Source of the DNA: an uncultured Clostridia bacterium | GTDB lineage: Bacteria; Bacillota; Clostridia; TANB77; CAG-508 | DNA length: 64,000 nt | Assembly: GCA_949155365.1 (NCBI GenBank) | Contig: CASCUT010000005.1 | Location: 29,092-93,091 of the forward strand | Direction: 5' to 3' | Part shown: positions 1 to 9,060 of the stretch, piece after piece | How the letters are laid out: every line of letters starts with the position of its first letter | Numbering within the stretch: the first letter of the stretch is position 1 | The notes under the pieces: generated by a model | What the model was told of the DNA's origin: nothing | Databases searched by the model: none | The model's input: only the letters and a program-made list of their open reading frames with translations | Program-made: the position numbers and the translations under genes

Positions 1-295
1 CTACTTTTCGATCAAACCAATCTGTCGAAATACTATTTCTAGCCATTCTAGTTATTTCATCTAAATAACTAGAATGTACAATTATCATAAGAAGTTTTTG
101 CAAACATTCTAGCATGTCCTCTTTCCTTACTTTGCCATTTAAAAATGTATTTTTATTAAATTGTTTTAATTCCTTTATTTCTTCTTCTGATATTGTTCTT
201 ATAATTTACTTTTCTTTTTTGATTTCTTCTTCTTTTTTTCTTGCTTTTTCTAACAATCTTTTTTGCTTATTTTTTTCTTTATTACTTTTTTTCAA
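1..295 (-). pseudogene. Possible broken small gene at window edge
   Basis: A TTG start at 293-295 follows a good ribosome site (AGGTGA, 302-308). It opens a 29-codon, Lys/Glu-rich reading frame that ends at a TAA at 206-208. The same frame then continues open without another stop to the window edge, with a protein-like composition containing IRTISEEEIKELKQF and later EDMLECLQKLL. The simplest reading is one gene interrupted by an in-frame stop. Two separate short ORFs are possible, but the second lacks an obvious start. No family is recognised. The interruption is not a CGG site, unlike the other broken genes here. Confidence 0.3.
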
Positions 296-332
296 GTTAT
301 TTCACCTCATAATCCATTTGATAAACTTCTTT

Positions 333-854
333 CTATTTAATCGTATCCCAATATACCATCTCATCCATTGCATTTCTTCTATCATGTGCTTCACTTGGCT
401 TTGCCTCTTCTGCTGGGTATCCTACTGGTAATATGGCAACAATTTCAAGATTTTCTGGTATTTCATAGATTTCACGGACCTTTGCTGGGTTAAAAGAGCC
501 TATCCAAGTAGTTCCTAGTCCTAATTCTTGAATTTCTAACATCATATGCGTTGTTGCTATGCTGGCATCTACTACTCCTTCATCTTGTCCATCAAACTTT
601 CTTTTCCATGATACATTTTTATCATAGCAAATAATCATAATAACAGGAGCTCCCCAACCAAACCTAGTACACTCACTTAGTTTTTCTAATTGCTTTTCCT
701 CTTGCAAAACTAACACTCTCTGAGGTTGATAGTTTACTGCCGTTGGTGCGATTCTTCCTGCTTCCAATATTTGTTCTAATTTTTCCTTTTCTACTTTCTT
801 ATCTAAAAAACTTCTACAAGAATATCTTGCTTTTGCTAATTCTAAAAACCCCAC
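333..854 (-). CDS. Nitroreductase family protein
   Basis: A 173-residue flavin (FMN)-dependent oxidoreductase of the nitroreductase fold, probably cytoplasmic and using NAD(P)H; the substrate is not predictable. The N-terminal RYSCRSF segment matches the conserved Arg-Ser-x-Arg phosphate-binding region. The APTAVNYQP stretch and the C-terminal GYPAEEAKP are typical of the family. The length is that of the short nitroreductases. Start is GTG at 852-854, placed eight bases after AGGAGG; an ATG four bases upstream is out of frame. It lies 17 bp downstream of the TfoX-like gene on the same strand, so the two may be co-transcribed. Confidence 0.85.
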   Translation of the reverse strand: MGFLELAKARYSCRSFLDKKVEKEKLEQILEAGRIAPTAVNYQPQRVLVLQEEKQLEKLSECTRFGWGAPVIMIICYDKNVSWKRKFDGQDEGVVDASIATTHMMLEIQELGLGTTWIGSFNPAKVREIYEIPENLEIVAILPVGYPAEEAKPSEAHDRRNAMDEMVYWDTIK

Positions 855-871
855 TTCATTTTCCTCCTTTT

Positions 872-1186
872 CTATTTCTTTCTTGGCTTTGGTAGTGGTG
901 TTACTTTTTCTACTTCCATGATAATAGACTTACAAAACTCTGCATTATCAATATCTAATATATAATGTTCTTTCGCTCCTTTATAAGGATAACCTGTTTG
1001 TGCTTCTTTCATTTCCTTTTCAATACAAGGTAATTTTTTTACAAATGCTGTATTATCACAAACAATGATAACAGGTTTATCATTCACATATACCATGTAT
1101 TCTCCAAACATTTTCTTATATCGAATCTCTCCTATTCCATTTATTTGTTCACATACATATTCTATATATTCTATTGTTGTTGCCAT
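872..1186 (-). CDS. TfoX/Sxy N-terminal domain protein
   Basis: A 104-residue protein matching the TfoX N-terminal domain. The segment after residue 20 (IRYKKMFGEYMVYVNDKPV) carries the conserved KKMFGEY motif. It lacks the C-terminal TfoX domain of proteobacterial competence regulators. Such short single-domain forms are common in Firmicutes and have no settled function, so a competence role should not be assumed. It ends in a basic tail (PKPRKK). It is 15 bp downstream of a membrane glycosyltransferase-like gene and 17 bp upstream of the nitroreductase on the same strand. Confidence 0.75.
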   Translation of the reverse strand: MATTIEYIEYVCEQINGIGEIRYKKMFGEYMVYVNDKPVIIVCDNTAFVKKLPCIEKEMKEAQTGYPYKGAKEHYILDIDNAEFCKSIIMEVEKVTPLPKPRKK

Positions 1187-1201
1187 ATTTCTTTTCCTTT
1201 C

Positions 1202-2782
1202 CTATTTTGATTCTAAGATTTCTTTTCTCTCTTGCTTTTCTTCTGTGATCTGTTTTTTCTTGCTTCTAAATTTTTGAATTTGAATAGAAGCAACTGGTAT
1301 TAATACTAAAAGATAAGGAAGAATATATCTTGATTTCGCTTCCCATAATAAATGGAAGGTAAATCCTCCAATAAAAATCGTAATTAGAAATAAGACATCC
1401 AAAGACATTTTCTTTCTATTTTGGATTAATACAATAATGCTAGAACCACCAATTAGTATTACTAATGCTTTCTGATAAAAGGCTACCCCTCTTAACCTGT
1501 CATTTTCTTCGATATTATTATTCATTCCTACTGAATAGGTCGTTTCTGTCCACATTGAGCCGATTTTATGATAATAAAATTGAGCCATTTCACCGAGATT
1601 TTTTGAAAAATAAGTTATTCTTTCTTTGATTTTTTCTTTATATTCTTCTGTTATCTCTTGTGGATTCTGTAATGCTTTTTGTGCAATTTCTTCGCTGTAC
1701 CACCCACTTGCTCTTGGTGATTCTTCCATTCCCATTAATAGATAACTAATATTAGGATATGTTTTACTCTTATCTAACTCATATTGAGCAAAATAATAAT
1801 TCTTTACAAGAGAGGCTGGTAAGATAGAAATCATAACATATAACACAATTATCGCAATTTTTATTGTATTTTCCTTCCCGCTACTTTGTTTTAATTCTTG
1901 CCATACTGCTAATAATAAATACATTACTGTAGCAATCACAAAAATTAAACTATTCATTCTCATCATATATGCAATCATTGTAAAAGTAGAAGCACCTACC
2001 ACATATCTGATTTGTTTTGTTTCTCTGTATTTCATCATAAAATAAACAGAAAACAAACATAAGGCAATACTAGGAATATCTCCATAAATAAAGGTGGCTA
2101 GCATTGGCAATGAAACAAATGTTAAAATTAATGTCAATAATAAAACTTTATTTGTTTTGTATTTGTTTGCTAAATGCTTACCAATTAAATACACAGCCAT
2201 TACAATTGCCATATTTCCAAGAATATTTAATCCTCTTAAAATTTCCATTACATCAGTATGTATGATACGAAACACAACGTGAAATACAAATGCTAGAGAT
2301 ATTTGTTGTGGATATGCCTGCATATAATCTTTAAGAGAAATTCCTGCATAGGTTAAATTTGACAACAATTGTGTTTCATTTTCACGATAAAATACTTGTG
2401 CTAAATTGCACACATGAACGGAATCTCCTACTACATTGGGAGTTACCTTTGCTACCCACATAATGTTTCCGAAAAGATAGATTAAAATTCCTAGCACGAA
2501 CAGCCATTTCCTAACCTTCTTTTTCTTTTTTGAATCTTTGTCGTTCAGTTTTTCGTTTATCTTATTACTTAAACCATAAATTCCTATTCCTAATAACACA
2601 AGGAAAACAATCCTTAACACCGAATGGTATTGGATAGTAATATGTTCTCCTAAGTCTAATTTTGCAGTGATGATTACATTTAAAATGGTAATTATTATTA
2701 AGGATAGGATACCTATTCCATAGATTAATTTTTTCACTTTTTTTCTCCCCTTTTTTCTCTTCTTTTCCAATGTATATTTCAT
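1202..2782 (-). CDS. Multi-pass membrane glycosyltransferase-like protein
   Basis: A 526-residue integral membrane protein with about a dozen hydrophobic segments and Lys-rich ends that point to the cytoplasm. A loop after the third segment contains VVGDSVHVCNLAQ, and the architecture resembles the GT39/PMT-like (ArnT/Dol-P-Man type) glycosyltransferases that use polyprenyl-phosphate sugars. The acidic residue in that loop would be the catalytic candidate. No specific substrate can be inferred. The start ATG overlaps the stop of the pentapeptide-repeat gene (ATGA at 2779-2782), so the two are translationally coupled. Confidence 0.6.
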   Translation of the reverse strand: MKYTLEKKRKKGRKKVKKLIYGIGILSLIIITILNVIITAKLDLGEHITIQYHSVLRIVFLVLLGIGIYGLSNKINEKLNDKDSKKKKKVRKWLFVLGILIYLFGNIMWVAKVTPNVVGDSVHVCNLAQVFYRENETQLLSNLTYAGISLKDYMQAYPQQISLAFVFHVVFRIIHTDVMEILRGLNILGNMAIVMAVYLIGKHLANKYKTNKVLLLTLILTFVSLPMLATFIYGDIPSIALCLFSVYFMMKYRETKQIRYVVGASTFTMIAYMMRMNSLIFVIATVMYLLLAVWQELKQSSGKENTIKIAIIVLYVMISILPASLVKNYYFAQYELDKSKTYPNISYLLMGMEESPRASGWYSEEIAQKALQNPQEITEEYKEKIKERITYFSKNLGEMAQFYYHKIGSMWTETTYSVGMNNNIEENDRLRGVAFYQKALVILIGGSSIIVLIQNRKKMSLDVLFLITIFIGGFTFHLLWEAKSRYILPYLLVLIPVASIQIQKFRSKKKQITEEKQERKEILESK

Positions 2783-3411
2783 TCTTTTTTTAGTGTTACC
2801 CCTAATAAATATAGCAAATCCATTGCTTGTAGTTCCTCTACAATTGCTCCTTTTATATCCTCTAAAGAAATAGCAATTCCTTCTATCTTACAAGTGGATA
2901 AATCAATTCCTTTCAAACTAGTTTTAGAAAATTGTGCTTGTGTTAAATCCACCTGTTCAAATGCTATATTTCTTATTTTCGTTTCTTGAAAATAACTATT
3001 TCTCATCTGTGAATTATTCCACTTCAAATTTTCTAGTGTTGCCATTGCTAAATTAATATAATTGGCATTTGTCTCCACAAAAGAAATATGATATAAGCCA
3101 TTTTCCGAAAAATTACAACCCGAAATTTTACAATTTTTGAATTCACATCGTATAAAAGAACATTCTACAAAATCGCTATTCGAAAAATTACAATTTTCAA
3201 ATAGGACATCTCGAAACGTTACTTTCTCAATTTTGGCTTTTTGCATACTAATGGTATGAAATTTACAATACTCAAATTGAAAATCCCATATCTTAATTTC
3301 ATCACACTTTTGATTTTGAAAATAAGCATACCTTATTTTTTCTATTTCTAATATCTCACTCAATTCTTTTTCTTCTAAATTTTCTAACTTTTGTGGTTTT
3401 TGTATTTTCAT
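2779..3411 (-). CDS. Pentapeptide-repeat protein
   Basis: A 210-residue soluble protein. From about residue 65 to 180 it follows the A(D/N)LXX/CXF-type pentapeptide rhythm (for example NFSNSDFVECSF and CKISGCNFSE). It should therefore fold as a right-handed quadrilateral beta-helix. Members of this family serve as scaffolds or DNA mimics; nothing here assigns a target, and a Qnr-type quinolone role is not supported. It overlaps the following membrane glycosyltransferase gene by four bases and lies 13 bp downstream of the GH15 gene, suggesting a short operon 5308 to 1202. Confidence 0.75.
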   Translation of the reverse strand: MKIQKPQKLENLEEKELSEILEIEKIRYAYFQNQKCDEIKIWDFQFEYCKFHTISMQKAKIEKVTFRDVLFENCNFSNSDFVECSFIRCEFKNCKISGCNFSENGLYHISFVETNANYINLAMATLENLKWNNSQMRNSYFQETKIRNIAFEQVDLTQAQFSKTSLKGIDLSTCKIEGIAISLEDIKGAIVEELQAMDLLYLLGVTLKKE

Positions 3412-3424
3412 TTTTTGTCTCCTC

Positions 3425-5308
3425 TTATTCTGCTTCTAATAATTGAGATAGTACTTCAATAAACATCGCATGTGACCAATTTAATCCGATTACCCAAACT
3501 GGCTCTTTGGTAACATCATCTACTTGTTCTGCTAGAAATCCATGTTCTGATGCGGAGTTCACTACATAATAGAAACATTCTTCTGCTTTCTCTTTTTCTC
3601 CTATTTGTAAGTAGTACAATGCCATCCATAATGTAGTAATTGGCCATGGATTTTGTCCCCCTCTATACGAATCTTGTTCATAACGAAGATACCCACCATG
3701 TGGCATTCGAATTGTTTGATTGATTTGCTTAATGGTATTTTCTATTCTCTCTTCTTTGCTACCAAATACTTGAAATGGAACTACAATTCCCAAAATACTC
3801 ATATCCATTTTGTTATCCTCTGTATTTCTAACAAATGCATTTCTTCCTTCATGATAAAAGTGAGTTTCGATATATTGTTTTAACCATGCCTTCTGCTGTT
3901 GTAATCGATCTATTTGCTCTTGCCTTTTGGCTTGTTCTTCTTGTTTTGCAAGTACTTGTTCTATTCCTATCATTGCTTCAAATGCTCCATAAATGGATGC
4001 TAAGGAATAAATGGATATTCCTTCTTTTTCTTCCCAAAGATCATAACTCTTTGGAAATTTGTAGTTTTCTACATTTCCTTTCAGCATTCCCTCTATCCAA
4101 TTTTCTAAAAATTGAATTGCCCTTTGACACATTTCTTCTATGTCTCTTAAAAATTCAATTTCCTGCTCTATTTTATAATGCTCATAAGCCCCATACACTA
4201 CACTTGCTGTTTCATCAATTTGATATCCCCATGAAGGTGCCAATCTTCCGTCGGTATAAAATCTCTGTTCCCAGTTTCCTTCTTTGTTTTGCGTTTGTTT
4301 GCAGAAAATTTGATAAAACCTTTTTGCTTCCTCGTTCATTCCAATTAAATCCATTGCTTTCGTGATAAAAGCAGCATCTCTAGGCCAGCAATAGGAATAT
4401 CTTCCACAATTGGTTTTCGCTTCGTCTACTTCAATACTAGCTGAAATTCCTCCTGTTTTTGGGTTTGTCAATAATGGGTATAGTAAAATGGTTCTAATAT
4501 AAATTTGTCTTACTTTTTCATTTTGAATTTTCTCAAAATTTATTTTGAGATGTTTTTGTGTATAAGTTTCCCAATATGCTTTTGTTTGTTCATATAACTC
4601 TTGTTCGTCTAACGCTTTGATTCGTTCTATTGGTTCTTCTATCTGGTTTGTTCCTAGATGTTTTTGGTTGTCATTCACATATAGGTAAAGCGTAATTTCT
4701 TTTTCTTCTCCTGGTTTTAAGTTTCCTATTTCATAACAAATACTAGAATCCTTTGACATTCCAATATAATCTTTTCCCCCGATGGATGCGGAATAAATGC
4801 TTCCTTCTGCTCCATTGATTTGGTAACTTTTCAATTCTTGCTTGGAGAAAAAGCAAGTTGTATAGTCATGATTATAATGCATTAAGGTATGATTTTTCAC
4901 GAAACCACAAGTATCATTATCAAAATCAGAAAAAGATTTTACATAGAATAAAAAGTCTACCTTTTCTTCCATATCACTTTCATTGATGAACTTATATTTT
5001 TTTACCATAAAATTCTCATGAATTGGCACATAATCAATTTGCTCTATTTTCAACTTAAAATATTGATTGAATATTTCTGTTTTTAGTAGATTCGTATTTC
5101 CTATATATTCTTGATGATATTTATTATTAATATCATCATGTAATGGCACAAGTGCAGATTCGTTTACTTTTACGCCTTCGATTACTTTTTCAAAAAATTG
5201 CCTATAATCTGTGGTAGGATAAAAAAATCTTAGTAATTCTCCTTGCTTATTAAAACTAATTGTCATAGTTTCATTTCCAATGATGGCATCATTCAAATAT
5301 TTTTCCAT
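3425..5308 (-). CDS. Glycoside hydrolase family 15 (glucoamylase-like)
   Basis: A 627-residue protein without a signal peptide, so probably an intracellular enzyme acting on alpha-glucan or maltodextrin ends. The N-terminal 250 residues form the beta-sandwich domain. The (alpha/alpha)6 catalytic barrel follows, with the hallmark WPRD at residues 308-311, a DLWEE motif carrying the likely catalytic acid, and the late NPWPITTLWMALYYL helix. Other GH15 specificities (trehalase, dextran glucosidase) cannot be excluded. A sigma-A-like promoter lies about 55 bp upstream, and the gene leads a possible operon with the pentapeptide and membrane glycosyltransferase genes. Confidence 0.85.
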   Translation of the reverse strand: MEKYLNDAIIGNETMTISFNKQGELLRFFYPTTDYRQFFEKVIEGVKVNESALVPLHDDINNKYHQEYIGNTNLLKTEIFNQYFKLKIEQIDYVPIHENFMVKKYKFINESDMEEKVDFLFYVKSFSDFDNDTCGFVKNHTLMHYNHDYTTCFFSKQELKSYQINGAEGSIYSASIGGKDYIGMSKDSSICYEIGNLKPGEEKEITLYLYVNDNQKHLGTNQIEEPIERIKALDEQELYEQTKAYWETYTQKHLKINFEKIQNEKVRQIYIRTILLYPLLTNPKTGGISASIEVDEAKTNCGRYSYCWPRDAAFITKAMDLIGMNEEAKRFYQIFCKQTQNKEGNWEQRFYTDGRLAPSWGYQIDETASVVYGAYEHYKIEQEIEFLRDIEEMCQRAIQFLENWIEGMLKGNVENYKFPKSYDLWEEKEGISIYSLASIYGAFEAMIGIEQVLAKQEEQAKRQEQIDRLQQQKAWLKQYIETHFYHEGRNAFVRNTEDNKMDMSILGIVVPFQVFGSKEERIENTIKQINQTIRMPHGGYLRYEQDSYRGGQNPWPITTLWMALYYLQIGEKEKAEECFYYVVNSASEHGFLAEQVDDVTKEPVWVIGLNWSHAMFIEVLSQLLEAE

Positions 5309-5361
5309 AAAAACTCCTCCTATTGCCTTTACGTTTTTTCTTCCGTTATTCCTTTTTAAAT

Positions 5362-5390
5362 TTTATATTCAAATCATAACATAAAATCAA
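5362..5390 (-). promoter_or_regulatory. Sigma-A-type promoter for GH15 operon
   Basis: On the minus strand, a -35 box TTGATT (5385-5390) and a -10 box TATAAA (5362-5367) are separated by 17 bp and sit upstream of the GH15 start. Two mismatches to TTGACA and one to TATAAT. Confidence 0.5.
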
Positions 5391-5486
5391 ATTAGTATCT
5401 ACTTTTTCTAATAAATTTTATGAATATTTTTGTTCCTTAAAAAATTTTAGTATCGTTCTACTAAGTTCCTCTTTTTATCTAACAAT

Positions 5487-5520
5487 AAAAGGTGTAATCT
5501 TTCTATCGATTACACCTTTT
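5487..5520 (-). terminator. Rho-independent terminator after choloylglycine hydrolase
   Basis: A perfect 13-bp inverted repeat (5487-5499 with 5508-5520) around an 8-base loop, with A/T runs on both sides. It lies just downstream of the hydrolase stop at 5557 and separates it from the GH15 operon. Confidence 0.75.
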
Positions 5521-5556
5521 ATTAAAAATTATTTTTATTCTATTCGTTCTTTTGAA

Positions 5557-6531
5557 TTAATTTTGCTTTCTAATTTGTTCTTCTTTTATTACTTCAAATC
5601 GAATTAATTCCTTCCCTTCTAAATCTTCTTTGTTCATATCAACTGCTGTAATTTGATGGTTATCATATGTGGTATAGTAGTAAATTCCTTTTTCTGTATT
5701 ACAACAGGAAGTATAAATTGTCGTCTCATATACACCGTCTTTTAATTCACAACATCCTCTTTGTTGGTCAACCGAATTTAAAATATGAAAACATTGACTT
5801 ACACTTTGTTTTTCGTCTTCTCCAGAAACGGAATTCATCTTAACAAAGGAAGCTCTTATAAATCTAGATTGGGAAGATAAATCTCCTGGAAGTCCTATTG
5901 CTCCCATTCCTCTACTGTATGCTTTTAGAGATAATCCTTTGGCAAATTTATTTTCTGGTTCTTTGGTGGATAAATTCATATAATTATTTAATTCGAATAG
6001 TTGTGTATCAAATGGTGGATTGTTTGTTAATACCCCTACTGGATTTTCGTATATTTTAATTCCCTCTTTTATCACTTCTAAAGTGATTACTTCTTCTTTA
6101 TCCGCAATTATCCAATGTAACTGCGCAACTGGTAATTTATCGTTAAAAGGAATGTCCACTATATTCATTTTCTCTATTTGGTCTCGCACTTCTTTTACAT
6201 TGGCACATTGTCCAAGAAGCCATGGAATTAATTCGAATTGTGCTATATTTTGTTTTCCTTTTTTTCCTTTTTGATATACCGCATTTCCTACAAAGTTCAA
6301 CCCTGCTATTGCCAATCCTTTTTCATTTATTGCTTCATAATAAAGAGGGTAGTTTTGCGTAACATGTGCCATTCCAATCATGGCATAATGTGTAGTTTGA
6401 CTTTTCTCTTCTCTAAAATGAAACGGATAATTTCTTGGTGTAATAGTAATTTCATCTCCATATGAAAATTCATAATCCAACGTTCTTCCAAAATAAAAAT
6501 CTTTGGTTTGGTATGTTATGGCTGTACACAT
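5557..6531 (-). CDS. Choloylglycine hydrolase family (bile salt hydrolase-like)
   Basis: A 324-residue Ntn-hydrolase of the linear amide C-N hydrolase family (bile salt hydrolases and penicillin V acylases). The start is taken at the ATG giving MCTAITY, so that Cys2, after Met removal, is the N-terminal nucleophile. An AAGGAG site lies just upstream, and a longer frame seven codons upstream lacks support. Conserved partners are visible: Arg16 and Asp19 in FGRTLDYE, the Asn of LTNNP, and the Arg of SQSRF. No signal peptide. The family makes deconjugation of bile acids likely and suits a gut organism, but penicillin acylase or AHL acylase activity cannot be excluded from sequence. Confidence 0.9.
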   Translation of the reverse strand: MCTAITYQTKDFYFGRTLDYEFSYGDEITITPRNYPFHFREEKSQTTHYAMIGMAHVTQNYPLYYEAINEKGLAIAGLNFVGNAVYQKGKKGKQNIAQFELIPWLLGQCANVKEVRDQIEKMNIVDIPFNDKLPVAQLHWIIADKEEVITLEVIKEGIKIYENPVGVLTNNPPFDTQLFELNNYMNLSTKEPENKFAKGLSLKAYSRGMGAIGLPGDLSSQSRFIRASFVKMNSVSGEDEKQSVSQCFHILNSVDQQRGCCELKDGVYETTIYTSCCNTEKGIYYYTTYDNHQITAVDMNKEDLEGKELIRFEVIKEEQIRKQN

Positions 6532-6591
6532 TTCTCTTTCTCCTTTTTTCACTTTTTATTGAAGTATCCCCCATTTTCTCTAAAACATACC

Positions 6592-7383
6592 TTATTCTAC
6601 ATTCACTCCTTTTTCAAAAACCTTTCTTCCTAATAGATAATAGAAAACAAGATACACACCATATATTCCAATCGCTCCATATAGTAAAAACTTTATTGCG
6701 TCTATACTAATCATTTCTGTTGTATTAATCAAATTCATAATATTCGCATTAAATATACCAAATATACAAATTATGACTAAACTTACCATTTGCGTTCCCA
6801 TATAGCATCCAAAACCAATTACAATTGACTTAAGCATTTTATTGGTATTGGATTTATGACCTAATATAATTCCTACATATCCAATTAAAACAATCCATAT
6901 CATTTGCATGGCAAGAATCAAACTAACTAACAATAAAATGTTCACTACCGTTGTTTGATACGTGGTTGCTGCTAATTCTAATATCGATTTTAACATCTCT
7001 ATATTGGCTTCCGAATAATAGCAAATGGCCAAACAAATAAGAATGATAATAACCGTAGTAATAATACTAATAAAAGCTGAAATGACTTTTGAAGCATATA
7101 TTGTCTTTTTCTTTACTGGTATTGTATGTGTTAAATACGATTCATCTTTATAACAATTTTTAATAAACCTAGCCCATAAACGCATAACACAATTAATTAC
7201 ACTACTTACCATCATACTAATAGCAATTCCAAAACAAATTTGACTTACCACTGAAAAAATAACTGAATTTTTAATTTCTTGTAACCCTCTTCCTAACATA
7301 GAAAAGAGAATGGCTAATGCATAGAACACTACTACCACTTTATAAATCCATTTTAAATCATATTTTACTAATTTTCCTAACAT
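6592..7383 (-). CDS. ABC transporter permease (Ytr-like)
   Basis: A 263-residue membrane protein with about six hydrophobic segments. It overlaps the end of the adjacent ATP-binding gene by seven bases and follows a GntR repressor, an arrangement typical of YtrABC-type systems that respond to cell-wall or membrane stress. No soluble substrate-binding gene accompanies it, which favours export or a sensing role over uptake. It is the last gene of the repressor-ATPase-permease operon. Confidence 0.8.
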   Translation of the reverse strand: MLGKLVKYDLKWIYKVVVVFYALAILFSMLGRGLQEIKNSVIFSVVSQICFGIAISMMVSSVINCVMRLWARFIKNCYKDESYLTHTIPVKKKTIYASKVISAFISIITTVIIILICLAICYYSEANIEMLKSILELAATTYQTTVVNILLLVSLILAMQMIWIVLIGYVGIILGHKSNTNKMLKSIVIGFGCYMGTQMVSLVIICIFGIFNANIMNLINTTEMISIDAIKFLLYGAIGIYGVYLVFYYLLGRKVFEKGVNVE

Positions 7384-8072
7384 TTAAAATACCTCCTAAA
7401 TATCTCGTCAATTGATTGTTTTTCCTTGTTTCGTAATTCATCCGCAGAAGAAGTTAATACAATCTCTCCTTCTTTCATCAAAATTACTTCATCTAAAATT
7501 CTTTCAATATCTGAAATTAAATGAGTCGAAATAATCACACTTGCTCCCTCACTAAAATTAGAAAGTATGGTATCTAAAATATAATCTCTTGTAGCAGGGT
7601 CTACACCACCTAAAGGCTCATCTAAAATATAAAGTTTTGCCTCTCTACTCATTACTAAGATTAGTTGTAATTTTTCTTGCATTCCCTTTGACATTTGGGA
7701 AATTTTTTTGTTGCAATCTAAGTCTAAGTCTTGCAATAATTGTAGGGCTTTTTCGGTATGAAAGTTCTCATAAAATTCTTCAAAATAGTGTATCACTTCT
7801 TTAATCGTCATATTTTTTTCTAAATAGGTTCTTTCTGGTAAATAGGAAATGATTTTCTTTGAAGATACTCCTGGTTTTTCTCCTTCAATTCGGATTTCTC
7901 CACTAGTAGGGGTTAATAAATCATTTATCAACTTAATTAACGTTGTTTTTCCTGCTCCATTTTTGCCTAAAAGACCTACTATTTTTCCTCTCGGAATGGT
8001 TAGATTAATATCTTTTAAAATTGGTTTGTGATCAAATTCTTTTCCTAGATGTTTACATTCTAATAGTTCCAT
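7377..8072 (-). CDS. ABC transporter ATP-binding protein (Ytr-like)
   Basis: A 231-residue nucleotide-binding subunit. The Walker A motif is GLLGKNGAGKTTL (about residues 33-45), the signature region reads QMSKGMQEKL, the Walker B is LYILDEPLGGVDP, and the H-loop is STHL. It should power the membrane protein encoded directly downstream, with which it overlaps. It starts five bases after the GntR regulator stop, so the three genes form one operon under the palindromic operator at 8454-8481. Confidence 0.9.
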   Translation of the reverse strand: MELLECKHLGKEFDHKPILKDINLTIPRGKIVGLLGKNGAGKTTLIKLINDLLTPTSGEIRIEGEKPGVSSKKIISYLPERTYLEKNMTIKEVIHYFEEFYENFHTEKALQLLQDLDLDCNKKISQMSKGMQEKLQLILVMSREAKLYILDEPLGGVDPATRDYILDTILSNFSEGASVIISTHLISDIERILDEVILMKEGEIVLTSSADELRNKEKQSIDEIFRRYFKC

Positions 8073-8076
8073 GTTT

Positions 8077-8436
8077 TTATCCTCCTAACTCTTGCAAGTA
8101 TTTGATTGCGTCTTCTTGTGCTATACCGATTTCTTTCATATCCTTCAAATAGCGTTCCACTTTTTGCTTTGCCAATTCTTTTTTTATTGCTTCAATCACT
8201 TCTTTTTGATTGGTTACAAATTTTCCATTTGTTCTTTCTGTATAGACTAACCCTTCCTGTTCTAATTCTACTAATGCCTTTTGCATGGTATTGGGATTCA
8301 CTCTTGCCGTTAGTGCTAGCTCTCTCACGGAAGGAATTCTTTCCCCTTGCTTTCTCTTTCCAGAAACAATTTCACTTTTAAATTTTTCTACCAACTGAAT
8401 ATAGATTGGCCTCTCGTTATCAAAATAATATTCCAC
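8077..8436 (-). CDS. GntR-family repressor, YtrA subfamily
   Basis: A 119-residue regulator with an N-terminal winged helix-turn-helix (IPSVRELALTARVNPNTMQK) and only a short C-terminal helical tail, as in the YtrA subfamily that controls ABC transporter operons. The frame is open upstream to a TTG at 8478, but that codon lies inside the -10 box. The GTG at 8434-8436, with AAAGGA about ten bases ahead, is therefore preferred. It probably represses its own operon by binding the 28-bp inverted repeat directly upstream, which overlaps the -10 element. Confidence 0.85.
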   Translation of the reverse strand: MEYYFDNERPIYIQLVEKFKSEIVSGKRKQGERIPSVRELALTARVNPNTMQKALVELEQEGLVYTERTNGKFVTNQKEVIEAIKKELAKQKVERYLKDMKEIGIAQEDAIKYLQELGG

Positions 8437-8453
8437 TATCGTTTTCCTTTCTT

Positions 8454-8481
8454 TTATTGTATTACTTGCATAATACAATAA
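8454..8481. promoter_or_regulatory. Candidate operator of the GntR regulator
   Basis: A perfect inverted repeat with 11-bp arms (TTATTGTATTA and TAATACAATAA) around a 6-base centre. It covers the transcription start region and touches the -10 box of the operon promoter, the classic position for a repressor. The binding protein is inferred, not shown. Confidence 0.65.
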
Positions 8482-8506
8482 TACTATTTTGTTTTTCTTT
8501 TGTCAA
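8478..8506 (-). promoter_or_regulatory. Strong sigma-A promoter of GntR-ABC operon
   Basis: A perfect -35 TTGACA (8501-8506), a 17-bp spacer and a -10 TATTAT (8478-8483) on the minus strand. It lies upstream of the GTG start at 8436 and overlaps the candidate operator. Confidence 0.8.
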
Positions 8507-8524
8507 CTATTTTTAAAAAAAGAA

Positions 8525-8553
8525 TTGTTTTTCTTCTTATTTTCTTATATAAT
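8525..8553 (+). promoter_or_regulatory. Sigma-A promoter of Nudix gene
   Basis: On the plus strand, TTGTTT (8525-8530), a 17-bp spacer and a perfect TATAAT (8548-8553), about 40 bp before the Nudix ATG. It is divergent from the GntR operon promoter. Confidence 0.7.
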
Positions 8554-8592
8554 AAGTCTATTCTATTTTATCATGATTAGGAGGGAAGCAAG

Positions 8593-9054
8593 ATGGCAGA
8601 AAGATATCAAACAAAAGTAGCTATTTTTTTGGTACTGACTAGAGAAAATGAAAATGGTAAAGAAATCTTATTACAAGAAAGATGTAATACCGGTTACATG
8701 GACGGGAAATATGATACTGCTTGTAGTGGACATGTAGAAAAAGGAGAATCGTTAACAATGGCAGTATGTAGAGAAGCCAAAGAAGAAATTGGTCTTACCA
8801 TCCACGAAAAGGATTTGCAATTGGTTTGCGTTATCCATGCCTATCAAGAAGACTATCTTAATGTATATTTTACAACCGATACTTATCAAGGTACTCCTAG
8901 TATCATGGAGCCAAATAAATGTGATAATTTACAATGGTTTCCTATTCAGCAATTACCTAGCAACACCATTCCACGTGTTCGAAATGTAATTACTTGTATG
9001 AGTGAAAAGGCTTTTTATGATGATGCTGATTTTACACATCATAAAGATTTATAA
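8593..9054 (+). CDS. Nudix hydrolase
   Basis: A 153-residue hydrolase acting on a nucleoside diphosphate linked to another group. The complete Nudix box (G-x5-E-x7-REUxEExGU) runs from GHVEKGE through REAKEEIGL and supplies the Mg-binding glutamates. The C-terminal part is unremarkable. The substrate (oxidised nucleotide, dinucleotide polyphosphate or other) cannot be told. It starts at ATG 8593 after AGGAGG, is transcribed alone from its own promoter, and ends before a bidirectional hairpin. It is one of three Nudix genes in the window. Confidence 0.88.
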   Translation: MAERYQTKVAIFLVLTRENENGKEILLQERCNTGYMDGKYDTACSGHVEKGESLTMAVCREAKEEIGLTIHEKDLQLVCVIHAYQEDYLNVYFTTDTYQGTPSIMEPNKCDNLQWFPIQQLPSNTIPRVRNVITCMSEKAFYDDADFTHHKDL

Positions 9055-9060
9055 AGTTAC

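Noticed and set aside
872..1186. Competence regulator TfoX/Sxy
   Set aside because: Only the short N-terminal domain is present and no competence genes are nearby, so a regulatory role in transformation is not supported.
2779..3411. Qnr-type quinolone resistance from the pentapeptide repeats
   Set aside because: Pentapeptide repeats alone do not indicate gyrase protection, and the sequence lacks recognisable Qnr loops.
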